From contig NC_070563.1 of the NCBI RefSeq assembly GCF_026914185.1, positions 6,965,001 to 7,029,000 on the forward strand: a stretch of DNA of 64,000 nt, given 5' to 3'. A program made the translations under genes and the position numbers. The DNA comes from Puccinia triticina. Its lineage: Eukaryota > Basidiomycota > Pucciniomycetes > Pucciniales > Pucciniaceae. Positions 33,126-43,682 of the stretch are shown here, in pieces. Numbering within the stretch: the stretch's first letter is position 1; each line of letters opens with the position of its first letter. The notes under the pieces were generated by a model that did no database searches, had not been told where the DNA came from, and worked only from the letters and a program-made list of their open reading frames with translations.

Positions 33126-33865
33126 CCCAAACCCCAGTCTTACACAAGTTTCTTGTCAACGCCTAGCAGGTCAGAACACCGACAGGAGGGGCGTGGCGGT
33201 GGTGTAGTTGTCAGGGCTTGATTGATATGGCAGTTGAGTTGGTGGATCTTGGGAGCCGTAGTGCTGGATCGTCTATAAAATAGGCTTTGGCTGGCTTGTT
33301 TGTGTCCCCCAGGGCGTCCTCTGCCGCTGTACTTCCAGCGTGCGATTCGTCCTCACCCCCTCCGCTGTTGCACTTGCGCAGTTTGAGGGGCTAAACTCGT
33401 TGGCCCCCCTTTGCATAATGCCTTCAATGCGGCGCGCTGGGGGTCATCCTCTCACTGTTTTTTAACCCTGCTAGACAGGGATGGACAGTGGGCCACGGTG
33501 CATCAGCTTGCTGATGTTAGGTGGCTGGTTGCAGGTTGTTGTAAAATTGTACTTTTTTGTTAATTTTGGCATTTGTAGAGGGAAAGCCCTTCATTTTTTT
33601 TCTGGAATTTGTAGAGGGGAAACCCTTGATTTTTTTTGTGATTTTTGGAGATTTGTAGGGGAAACCCTTGAAGTTTTGTTTTCTGATTCAGAGGCTTTAA
33701 TAAACTTGGATTCTATCATGTTTTTATCATAAATCCCAAAAAGCTCAAGATATGTTAGTGGTACACAAAAAGATACATGTATAAGTTTCTGTGACACATT
33801 CTTTAGTTGCTGAATTTTTTTACAAAATATTTGAAGTTCTGGGAAAAGTCCAGCGGAAAAAACCT
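33126..33865. other. Intergenic, low-complexity stretch
   Basis: No gene seen. GGGAAACCCTTGA-type motifs recur at about 33580, 33617 and 33659. From about 33775 it is homologous to 35370-35490 (see the tandem copies). Confidence 0.5.
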
Positions 33866-33875
33866 CATATTAAAC
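33866..33875. repeat. 10-bp target duplication, left copy
   Basis: CATATTAAAC, repeated exactly at 35185-35194 on the other side of the inverted-repeat element. Confidence 0.85.
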
Positions 33876-34344
33876 GGGGATATTGAATTTTACAAAGTGT
33901 TTTTTACAAGGTACAAAGCCCTGTAAAAAATTTCTTTGTAAAAGTACACATTGAAGGGGGGTATGTGTGATTTTACAATGTGTTGACTAGATTCCCACCT
34001 TGTAATGTAAAAGCAACCGTGTAAAATTATACCTGAAGTCTTCCATGTGGAATTTTACTTGGTGTTTTTTTACAAAGTGCCACCTTGCAAAAAAAGTACC
34101 TTGCAAAATTGCATATTTGCAGCAAAAACCTGAATTTTACAAGGCAAATTTTGAGGAAGCAGTACACCATGCAAAATATGCCTTGTAAAAATCAATAATA
34201 ATGGCAACCAGGTTCAAAATTACAAGGTGTTGTGTAAATTTTACAAGGTGTTTTTGGTACACTGTACAAAATCTACCTTGTAAAAATCAATAAAAGTGGT
34301 TACAAAGCTCAAATTTACCAGTTGTTGTGGGAAATTTACAAGGC

Positions 34345-34381
<37 letters not shown>

Positions 34382-35184
34382 GAAAACCCACTACTACCAA
34401 CTGCACCACTTGGAAAATATGAACTTCTCCTGGAATTATGAAATTCCTGGGAGTCATGAATCACCATACAACCCTTGTTCAAATTTTATGTCAGTGGAGT
34501 GAATTCTCTTTTTGCTCCTGCACCTTCAATAATTTTAGCAGGAGTGCATATTGGACAATTTGCATTTTGGGAAAGTCATTTTCCAAAGGAAAAAGGAGTC
34601 AAAACACCCTATAAAATCTCCAGAACACCTTGTAAATTTAAAGCCTGGTAGTCATTGTTATTGATTTTTGCAACACATGTTTTGCTTGGTGTACTTAGGG
34701 TGTTCAAAGTTGACTTGCATAAAATCATAACACCATAAAATCATAAAATTCTAAGCTGAAAAAAATATGTTGCACCCAAGCACTCAAATTAGAGCAACAT
34801 GTCTAGATTGGTACATATGTAATCATCACTTGAAAGTTTTATAATTTTATGATTTTATGCATTGAAAATTTTATGATTTCAACTTTGAACACCCTTACTG
34901 CTTCCTCGAAATTTGCCTTGTAAAATTCAGGTTTTTGCTGCAAATATGCAATTTTGCAAGTTCCTGTTTTTACAAGGTGGCACTTTGTAAAAAAACACCA
35001 AGTAAAATTCCATATGGAAGACTTCAGGTATAATTTTACACGGTTGCTTTTACATTACAAGGTGGGAATCTAGCCAACACATTGTAAAATCACACATACC
35101 CCCCCCTTAATGTGTACTTTTACAAAGAAATTTTTTACAGGGCCTTGTACCTTGTAAAAAACACTTTGTAAAATTCACCCACCC
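33876..35184. mobile_element. Foldback MITE rich in TTTTACAAGG (MULE-like)
   Basis: 1,309 bp with long inverted arms, 33876 to about 34260 and about 34590 to 35184, built of repeated TTTTACAAGG/CCTTGTAAAA motifs. The middle includes a T-run of 30 or more at about 34347-34380. A second MITE is nested in the right arm. No coding capacity. Perfect 10-bp flanks suggest Mutator-like mobilisation. Confidence 0.82.
34698..34894. mobile_element. Nested Tourist-like MITE (PIF/Harbinger type)
   Basis: 197 bp with ends GGGTGTTCAAAGTTGA and its complement, flanked by TTA on both sides (34695-34697 and 34895-34897). A TTA duplication and termini starting GGG are typical of PIF/Harbinger MITEs. The left arm of the host foldback lacks it, so it inserted after the palindrome formed. 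Confidence 0.75.
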
Positions 35185-35194
35185 CATATTAAAC
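35185..35194. repeat. 10-bp target duplication, right copy
   Basis: CATATTAAAC, identical to 33866-33875. Confidence 0.85.
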
Positions 35195-35589
35195 AGGAGT
35201 TGTGTATGAATTCAGAAAATATCCCCAAAATCATTTGTGTACATATGGCTGAACATTATAAACAATTTTTGAAGGGTCCACCTAAGCCCCTGGATCTGCA
35301 TGAGCACTCAGGTTGGCATCACTTGGCTCAGTGATGAAAAATGTGACACACCAGCACACATGTGTAAATTTGTGTGACACATTCTTTAGCTGCTAAATTT
35401 TGTCCCAAGGGAGTTAGAATTCTGGGACAAGTCCAGGGGAGCCTCAGATTACCCAGGGCTTTTGAATGAATTCAGAAAATCTCCTCAACAGGATTTCTGT
35501 ACAGATGGATGAAAATCAGATACAATTATTAAAGGATTCAGATAATTCGCCCCTGGGATCACGGGGAACTCATCTTGGCATGATATGGC

Positions 35590-35700
35590 TGGGTGATGGT
35601 CTGTGTGTCACACAAACGTGCGCGCATACGTTTGTGTGATACAATGTGTCACAGAAACGCGCACAGGTTTCATGATTGTGTGACAGCTGGCCCCACAGCG
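35590..35700. repeat. Repeated CACAMAAACG(T/C)GCGC motif
   Basis: GTGTCACACAAACGTGCGCGCATACGTTTGTGTGATAC is followed by a related GTGTCACAGAAACGCGCAC; the first forms a hairpin. Short, function unknown. Confidence 0.45.
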
Positions 35701-35749
35701 CCAAATTCAATCCATAGTACCAGAGCAAAATCAGGCCTCCCACTAGAGC

Positions 35750-36080
35750 TGACACTTCACACCTGGGTACCCGCGGCAGGTGCAGGTACCGTCCTGAATT
35801 TTGAAGCAGAATGGACACCCGCACCCGTACCTGGCACCCGCTGGAAGTTACCTGCGTACTTCCACGGGTACCCCCCCACAGGTACCCCCCCACAGGTACC
35901 TAGTACCCGCCAATGGGCACTAGGGGCAAGCAGAGCTATGCAGAATGGCAATTTGTGCGCGGGTACCTGCCTGAATTTGGACCCAGACTGGACACCCGCA
36001 CCCGCACCCGGCAGATACCTGCACACTTCCAGGGGTACCCGCCCATGTACCTGCCAACAGGTACTAGGGACCAGCTCTAC
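35750..36080. repeat. Duplicated GGTACC/ACCCG-rich repeat
   Basis: Two diverged ~150-bp copies (about 35765-35905 and 35955-36065), each with GGTACCTG or GGTACC boxes and CACCCGCACCC runs. All six frames look coding-like only because of the repeat; no gene is called. Confidence 0.55.
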
Positions 36081-37413
36081 CTCCCACAGTGTCACTACAA
36101 GCCATCCAAAGTTTTCACAATGTGTAATAGAAACAACTTAAAAAGAAATGGCAGCTTTTTGGTGTGTGCCCTAAAAATAAATACAAAAACTGTTTCAGAG
36201 AAACCTACTGGGTATGGGTTTCCAAAGAGGTCAAAAATCATGATAATTGAAATATGAGGAACTTTGGTCAAGCTTGAGGATCAAGAAAAACCTTATCATT
36301 AAAATGGCCTTGTTTTCAGCATAGGTTTGGCATACATTTTACACATACATTACACAATACATCAAGTATTGTTCCAGGTCATTTCAGGATATTTTGCGGC
36401 AAACATGAACCTTGCCTTCAAACCAGCATCTAAGTGAGATCCAACTAAATCTATGACTGAGTTCAGAGATGGAACTTGCACGCAAGTGCTGAGGAAACTC
36501 CCATGGTGAACTTTACTGCAATTGTCTTGACCTCTTTCTATACTTGTGATATCCCATTTTGCGCACTAAGGGTGAATAACAAACAGGCAGACAACAAATG
36601 GATGAGCAACAATCAATTGAGGGACTGCTGTACTGGGAAATGCAACTCAACTAGAAAGCCCAAAAATAAACCTGGCCAGAAATGGAAGCTGGGGTTGGAA
36701 TCTGGAGGGCCAGAAAATGTTGGACCAAAAACAGGCAGGGAAAAAGGGGAAAAAGAAGCTGGTGGGCAGGACTATATGCAACCAAAACCAAACTGGGCAA
36801 AAATGTAAATGGTGGCTGGGAGGAAGCAAATGGCCAGGCTGGTCATCAACAGACTGGGACCAAGGAATTGGGTGCTTGGCTACAGCTGAGGATTTGCTGG
36901 TTGGATTGGAGATGGGCTTGGTGTGATGACAACACAACCTTAGCTGGTGGTGTTGGGTTGTATGGTTGTGTTTGGTTGGTGATGATGTTGAGGGTGACAT
37001 TTGGTCTCTGGGGATTCTCTGAATTGGGTTGGTGGAGGCTGGTTCTGAGTTGTGGGCAGGCCATAACTTTACATTAGGGTTTGGCTCAAACTTAGTCATT
37101 CCCTCTTCTGAGGGGCGGGCAGGGGCCCCTTGGGCAAAGTGCAAGACTCCAAAAGAGGGACTTGGGACTAAGCAGCAAGATTTGGTGTGAGTTCTGAGTA
37201 CAGCTTTCACCCATTTGGCTGGTGTGAAAGTTTGGCACCACTTTTCTATAGCATTCTGGTGGCCAAATGGGCCGCCCAGGTGCCAAATTGAAGGTCTGAA
37301 TCTGGCCTTCAAGACTACATAGGTCACATGTTGATGGCTTGAATGGCCTTAAAGCTAAAATGAATGTAAATTCATGGAATCATGATTCCAGGATTGATCT
37401 TACTTCCATACAC
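36081..37413. other. Gene-free stretch
   Basis: Long overlapping frames exist on both strands (for example 36647-37327 minus) but are Trp/Pro/Ser-biased, lack domains and have no splice-compatible continuation. I see no gene. Confidence 0.5.
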
Positions 37414-38590
37414 CAGAAAAAAAAAATAGTCACTTGATGACAAGTGACATCATGCCAGCTCCAGCGGACTACCCACCATCTACCCACCATCTACCCATCA
37501 TCTACCCATCATCTACCCACCATCTAACCAGTTTAAGAATTTCCACAGGAGATCCTCAGTTTTTGCTGGGCACCACTGATCCCCATTTCTGGTCAGCTGA
37601 TACTCAGCTTTAGCTCCCAGCTTATGCTCAGCTTTGGTGCCCAGCTCATGCTCAGCTTTGTTGCCCAGATCAGAACCAGTCCTGGCCCAGCTTATTTTCA
37701 GCTTTATTCCAGTCATGGCTCAGCTTAGACTCAGATTAGGACTATCATTGGCCCAGCCAATGCTCAGCTTTGGACCAGTATTGGCTCAGCTGATTTTCAG
37801 CTTTGGATAAATCTCGGCCCAGCCAATGCTCAGATTCTGAGTCTGACCACTCCTGTAACAGCTTATGCTCATCTGTGGACCAGCCTTGGCTCAGCTGATT
37901 CTCAGCTGTAAACCAACCTTGGCTAAGACAATGCTAAGCTGTGGACCAGCCTTGGCTCAGCTGATGCTCAGCTGCGGACCAGCCTTGGCTCAGCTGATGC
38001 TCAGCTTTGGAACAGCCTTGGCTCAGGTGATATTAATCTTTTGAATAGTCTCAAAAAATCTGATACTCAGCTTTGGAACAGCCTTGGCTCAGCCAATGCT
38101 CAGCTTTGTACCAGCATTGGCTCAGCCAATGCTCAGCTTTTGAAAAATTTTGGCCCAGCTGGTGTTAATCTTTGGAACAGTATTGTCCCAGCTGATCCTA
38201 AGCTCTGCACAAGCCTTTTCCAAGATGATGCTCAGCTTTGGAACATTTTTGGCTAAGCTGATGCTCAGATTTGGAATATTCTTGGTCCAGCTGATACTTG
38301 GATTTGTTTCAGGCTTGGAATATCCAATGCTCAGCTGCGGCCCAGGCTCAGCCAATGCTCAGCTTTGGCCCAGGCTCAGTCAATGCCTACTGCTCAGCTT
38401 ATGATGAGCATCAGCTGTTCCTGGGAAAAATTAGGATCAGCTGACTGTTCCACATTGAGTGCTCTGGTGCAGTCCTGCAAGCTCTACAAGTGATGGTGGA
38501 GCAGACTTGGAGCAGTGCTGGAGTAGCTCTGGAGCAGAAACCAAAGCTGCATCATGTCACTTGCCATCAAGTGACTATTTTTTTTTCCTG
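37414..38590. mobile_element. TIR element filled with ~33-bp internal repeats
   Basis: Ends carry inverted copies of CAG, an A-run, and TAGTCACTTGATGRCAAGTG. The motif TCACTTGATG-CAAGTGA is itself nearly palindromic. Between them, 37560-38420 consists of degenerate repeats of CAGCTTTGGACCAGC and CTTGGCTCAGCTGATG. No clear target duplication and no coding capacity. Confidence 0.6.
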
Positions 38591-38929
38591 GTGATACTAT
38601 TGGATAAGTACATGAAAGTTTCAATTGCTTCTCATAAGTACATGAATATGCATATTGTTTGAATTGAACAATGAACTACATTTGGTATACAGGCCACATA
38701 TAAAATGTGTACAGGAGTATAAAAAAAGACACTCTGCTTGCTGGAACAAGCTCAGCATGGTTTTTGCAAGCATGTCCAGCAGCTCTACAAGGGGCTTGAT
38801 GGATGGTGGATGGCTGGCTGTCTACGCAAGAAGCTAGGCTTCAAGGACGTGCCACTCATGAGCCTGCCCGGGTAGTGGTTGATATGTAATAAGGGATCCT
38901 TTGAAAATTGGGGGTTGGCCAAGCCTTAG
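38591..38929. other. Short gene-free stretch
   Basis: No gene or repeat recognised. Confidence 0.5.
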
Positions 38930-40120
38930 GTGCGTCAGGATTCACGCCAAAGCTCAACACTTGGGGGCAAGCCAGGACCCTGGAAAGCCCCTATGGAACA
39001 CAGTAACCTAAATTCCAAGATTTTTGAAAAATTCATACATTTTTGGAGCCCATTCATACACGTTTTGTGTGTAGGTGCAGAGCTTTTTCAAAAAATTCAT
39101 ACAAATTTTGTGCGTACGTTTTTTTTTGCCGCAGGCGTGAAGAAATACTCCCAGAAATACTTTTCTGAGTAGCCATGTCTGCTACATACCCAGAAGAGCA
39201 GTGACAAAGGTAACAAATGGAAGAACAAGGTATTTTAAATTTCACATTCAAGTAGAAAACTGCATAGACTATCATCAACAACTGATCGTTACTCTTCATC
39301 TACATTTTTATTGCTTTTTTTGAGAGCTTTTATCTTTGAAAATTTGTTCTGCCAGTGTTCTAGAAAAGCCAATTGAGACATTGTAAAAAGAAGAGAATGT
39401 AATCTCTGGGAGATGGATACACAATTCCCACCAGCATCTGTAATATTTAAGCCTTTGGTGACTGCAAATAAATGGTGCAGATGTGCTACTTCAATATGCA
39501 CAAAAATCCCGGAACTCGGCAAGGAAGTGTAGAAACCAGCCGCAATAGGGATATTGTGTTTTGCTTAATGGTTGGACTTTGAGAGTGAAGTTGAGTGCTA
39601 TAGTTATGGGGTTGTCTGGCACAGCCCCAGTTTAATCTCCATCATTCTGCCATACAGAGCCCGCCTGTACCAAAGTGAAAATGATCATGATGATCTTTAT
39701 TTCACAATGCAAGGCAAAAAAAAAAAAATGGAATTAAGGAATGTCATGATTTGTGCACAGCAACAGGACCATCCGTCCAAGCATTCTACAAAACACAATA
39801 TGTGGTTGATACATGAAGAGCTGGCCCGATATAGGGGCGGGGGGGGTGCAAAAAAAACTGTGGCATCATATCCTCATTCTCATACATTTTTGGTTACTAC
39901 CCCCGTTGTCCCCCAAAAAACTTCATACAATTGGGGTGAGTACCTTATCCGCCAAATTTCCCATTCATACATCTGGGGTGCATACGTTTTTTGTTTTTTG
40001 ACCAAAAATTCATACATTTTTGTTACTGTGTTCCATAGGGGCTTTCCTGGGTCCTGACAAGCCTCTCTGTTAGACAGAGACCCTGCAGGGCCCTCCTCCA
40101 GAGAGGCTTTGTTAAGCTTG
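38930..40120. mobile_element. Inverted-repeat element ending in a branched hairpin
   Basis: GCCCCTATGGAACACAGTAAC at about 38979-39006 recurs inverted at about 40022-40045 with further inverted TTCATACA motifs inside. The right end carries AAGCCTCTCTG ... CAGAGAGGCTT enclosing smaller hairpins, then TTTGTTAAGCTTGGG. The interior has no recognisable gene. Boundaries are approximate. Confidence 0.5.
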
Positions 40121-40375
40121 GGTTTGGCTGGGTGGGGAAAATCCCTAGGTGGAAGTGTCAAGATTTCAACTCAAAGTGATGAGGCAATGGAGACGAGGGG
40201 TGGTGAAAGAGGAGCGTGTGGTGGGGGACACAGGTGGGTCAGGTTGGTTAAGGCTCAAACTCGATGATTAATTTCTTATCCAAGGAGCGGACACGTATAC
40301 ACAACTAGAGAGCCCCCTGCACAAGATCCAGAGGGGGCCTAAGAGCATGTAACACAAGACAACAGGAACACAACA

Positions 40376-40562
40376 TGTACTGGAACTGGAACTGTGACAT
40401 GGACAGGAACTGGGGACTGGAACTGGGGACAGGAACTGGGGACAGGAACTGGAACTGGAACAGGGGACAAGAACTGGGGACAGGAACAGGAACAGGAACT
40501 GGGAACAGGAACAGGAACAGGGAACAGGAACTGGGACTGGAACATGGACTGGGGACAGGACC
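40376..40562. repeat. GGAACTGGGAACA minisatellite
   Basis: A run of GGAACT, GGGGACA and GGAACA units in varying order, about 190 bp. Minus-strand translation gives PVPVPVPSS-type repeats that are not a protein. Confidence 0.9.
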
Positions 40563-40569
40563 ATGAGAT

Positions 40570-40810
40570 AAAGAAACGGGTTCGTGAATTTTACAAAACT
40601 TGTTTCACAAGGCTTATGACTTGTGAACCATATGGGTTGGAATTTTACACAAAGTATGGTGTAAAACATAATTTTACAGGGATTTTGGACTTTTCTTGGC
40701 CCTTGTAAAGTATACGTTGTAACACATACACTGTAAACATACTATGTACAGGGGACTTATGTAATATTACACTGCATGTTTCACAAACCTTGTGACACCA
40801 CATCTGTAAT
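40570..40810. repeat. TTTTACA-rich repeat remnant
   Basis: GAATTTTACA, CACAAGGCTTATGACTTGTG and TTTTACAGGG motifs resemble the foldback at 33876-35184 and the segment 42850-43245. Likely an old member of the same repeat group. Confidence 0.45.
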
Positions 40811-41111
40811 TTCAACATTCCAACTCAGATATATATTTTTCCGGCGTACAGGTTACAAGCCTTCTTTTACAAGCCTGTATTTGGCCGGAAAAATGTATCC
40901 CCTCACGATCATGGTTGAATTTTGCACGCCTCAACAGTTTCATTACGATGGATGCCCAGCCACTTATAGGTTTGTCCCTCCCACTCGTTTGTTCCTCCAC
41001 CTCTGTGTTTCCGGCATTGGCTGATTTATCCATCCTTCCGGCAGCTCTAACAAGACAAGATTCAAGGCGGCTTACTATTTTCACCTCTCTGAGTCCGTGA
41101 TTATTCCAGCC

Positions 41112-42576
41112 ATGTCGGACAGCGGTAGCAATCACAAACATTTATCCCAGCCCAATTCTCCCAAAGACCCTGACAACAGGACGGTACGTCAACCTCTTGC
41201 AGGATTCACGGCCGGAAATCGACTAGACCTATGCTCACGCATCTCTCATCCAATGCAAACGTGTAGGGGAAATGTTCACCCGCAAAGACATACAATACGA
41301 TCTGATGAGCAACATTTTGTAAGTCCCCAGACGCCGTCCCCAGAATCGGGATCTGAAGAAGGATGAAGAAGATCTGACGTCGACGCTCAATTGCTTGTGG
41401 CGATCAAGTAACGACCGCACTTTTCAGTTCACGAGTCCCCTCGATTGACGGGCCATATCCTTCAAGGAACTCTACGTCGAAACCCTATCCAGATTCAGTA
41501 AGGCTGCCAAAAGTACGGTCAGGCAGCTAGACAACAACCCGCAAGTGAGTCTGTCTGCCTGCCTTTTTGCTCATCTCAGAAAGATCTGCTTTTTCCCCTG
41601 CCTGCTATCTAACTGACTCATCTACCGACAATCTGAGCTAGTGGGCGACAAACTTTTGCATTGCGTCATTCCTCATCAATATTGGCCGAATCAATACTAC
41701 CGTGGCGTGTGAGTCGCCTGGCTTGATCACTCGTGCTGGCTCAAAAGCTGATGGAAATACTGACTTCTATCGGCGCAGTCTATCCCGAGCTCAGGGCCTA
41801 CATGAGGACTTACCATCCTGTCCCGTGTCTCCAGAAGGATGAATACTGCCGAACAAATCTACAAGATGCCCCAAGGATCAAGACCATGCTGAAATCCTGC
41901 CAACTACCTTCTGAGTTCAACAACAAACCCAAATCATTACCAGATATTGCAAAGAGAAGCGTCAGTCTTGGAGAGTCTCAACCAATTACTGATCTGTCAG
42001 GCTTACTTCTTATGTTGTTGCTTGATATCACCACAGGCCCTTGGGTATAGACCTCCAACAACTGTTGTCAATCTGATTTTTGAACTATTTGGTGTCGAAC
42101 CTGTGAGTCTCTGCAATCGACTGTTAAGCCTGAAACTGACAATGCTGACATACACATTGAGCTGGTTGCAGTATGTTAGCATGAAGTATTTTCCCGAGGG
42201 CTTTGTGCTGCACGACCTCTTCTCACCCAACACGTAGGCCGTTTTACCCATCCGTTTACCTTCATTGTGCACATGAAATACTCTCAATCTTACAGCCCCC
42301 AACTTGACATACACACCTTCCAGGATCCCGACGAAAATAAGGGCATACGCATTCCTTTGGCTAATGCATCATTTCCTGGAAGACCCCTCGGCAATAACCA
42401 ATTTCCAACACGAGTCGAAGATCGAGGCGTTCCAGATTGCCCGACTGGAAGATATCCAGCCCGACTCGTCCCTTGGCGATAGCCCTGAAAACGTGGACAC
42501 CCCAGAAGAGATCAAGTGGGGCAAAGATATGCAAAACTATTGGAGGGAGTTCTTGAAGAAGTGGAGGGGCACATAG
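41112..42576 (+). CDS. IES1: INO80 complex subunit Ies1-like protein (one in-frame stop)
   Basis: Exon model: about 41112-41187, 41267-41318, 41409-41544, 41642-41708, 41779-41960, 42037-42102, 42172-42233, 42324-42576. From the second exon on all phases agree. Readable family motifs: FTRKDIQYDLMSNIF, SFKELY, LINIGRINTTVAFYPELR, RTYHPVPCLQ, LQDAPRIKTML, PPTTVVNLIFELF and AYAFLWLMHHFLE. These match a conserved fungal family I know as Ies1-like INO80 subunits, nuclear chromatin-remodelling partners. A TGA at 41446-41448, between FTSPLD and RAISFKELY, breaks exon 3; no alternative splice removes it while keeping the frame. It may be a pseudogene, a sequence error or readthrough. The first intron is the least certain. 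Confidence 0.68.
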
Positions 42577-42849
42577 CCCGAATATAGCCGGCTATGTATC
42601 CCCAAAAGCATAAAGATGGATGGACAAGTTTAAGTTATCGGTCGGTGCATCGATTGGCGACCTGATCAATCCATGATGCCAGCCATATTCCGCTTCTGCG
42701 CAGCCGAAGTGCTGAGTTTTCTTGTGATCACACTAGCCTCTCCCACTCGGAAACTGGCACCCATTGCATCTCATATTTGGGTGTTTTAGGAGAGGGATGG
42801 TGGGCAGTTATCTATGGTTTCTTATTGTTTTTTTTTGTTTCCTGCTTTG
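42577..42849. other. 3' flank of the Ies1-like gene
   Basis: No gene seen; T-rich near 42828. Confidence 0.5.
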
Positions 42850-43245
42850 CAATTTGTCACTTGCAAAATTTTATATGGCTCGTAAAATTCTGGTTTCCTT
42901 TGGCCTGATGAGAATTTTGCAACCGTTGTGAGGACAAAGATGTATCCCTTGTAAGTGAAGCCTTGTGAATTTGAAGCTTTTTAGCCCCACGAGCTTTTTT
43001 GCAAGGCTTATTCATTACGAGGGAGATCCTTGTAAGAGAATCACTTGTGAAATTACATTTCAGTCCCTTTGACAAAAAAATTGCAAGGTATCTTTTACAG
43101 TGCTTGTTTCACGATGGTGGAAAATATGGGAGGAGGCGTGGAAAATTATGAATGCCTCCCGGCTTGTCGTAATTTCACAATGGATGCAGTTTACAAGGCT
43201 TATGCCTTGTAAAAAAAGGGTTGTAAAATTCTACCCCCCCATAAA
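42850..43245. repeat. CTTGTAAAA/GCAAGGCTT-rich repeat
   Basis: Short inverted motifs such as ACAAGGCTTATGCCTTGT (about 43191-43210), TTGCAAAATTTTA and TTGTAAGAGA recur. Same motif vocabulary as 33876-35184 and 40570-40810. Confidence 0.5.
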
Positions 43246-43682
43246 GAAAGTGAGCGGACTGACAAGCTCAAATTCTGACAGGAAGATCCCTGACCCAACT
43301 GCCATTCTTTTTTGAAACTGCTGGATGTAAAGTTAGCAGTAGACTACTGCCTTGCCCTCGAGTCAACCAGGTCCACCCTACTCGTTGGGGAAATTCTTGT
43401 GCATAAATATGTATGACCTTGCTGTACCGTGTGGCATGCGTATCACCACACTCCTGCCCGTTTTTTTTATTTGGACCATGTGGTTGAGTTGGCGTGCATA
43501 CAAAGCCAAGAAAGACATCTCCGCTACGGCGGTGGCGTTCTGAGAACATCGCCCATATCGTTGGGGAGCTCAAGCCGATTGTATCTCGAACATACCCAAC
43601 AGACGATTTTGGACATTGAAAGACCTGAAGAAAAAGAAAGAGTGTCTGTCTGTCAAAGAAGAAGAGGAGAGCAGGATCAAGG
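43246..43682. promoter_or_regulatory. Upstream region of FTR1
   Basis: No independent gene; a 176-codon minus-strand frame (43268-43798) is antisense to the FTR1 start and shows no domain. In fungi FTR1 is normally induced by iron starvation, often through GATA-type repressors; I did not pick out a convincing HGATAR cluster. Confidence 0.35.

Larger units (their letters stand above)
33775..35495. repeat. Tandem duplicate split by a foldback element
   Basis: 33775-33865 joined to 35195-35225 aligns with 35370-35490: shared motifs include GTGACACATTCTTTAG, GTTCTGGGA, AAGTCCAG and GAATTCAGAAAAT. The second copy lacks the 1.3-kb insertion and so acts as an empty site. Confidence 0.65.

Noticed and set aside
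537..33711. A shared 16-mer TTTAATAAACTTGGAT at about 537-552 and 33696-33711 as a possible duplicated insertion target.
   Set aside because: The surrounding sequence does not align; one short AT-rich match is not enough.
35593..36141. 182-codon plus frame with two similar halves (LNFEAEWTPAPVPG and LNLDPDWTPAPAPG).
   Set aside because: Explained by a duplicated GGTACC/ACCCG DNA repeat; stops and starts do not fit a gene, and the reverse frame is equally open.
36647..37327. 226-codon minus-strand ORF with many Pro, Ser and His.
   Set aside because: Overlapping long frames exist on the other strand, composition is biased, and no motif or homologue is recognised.
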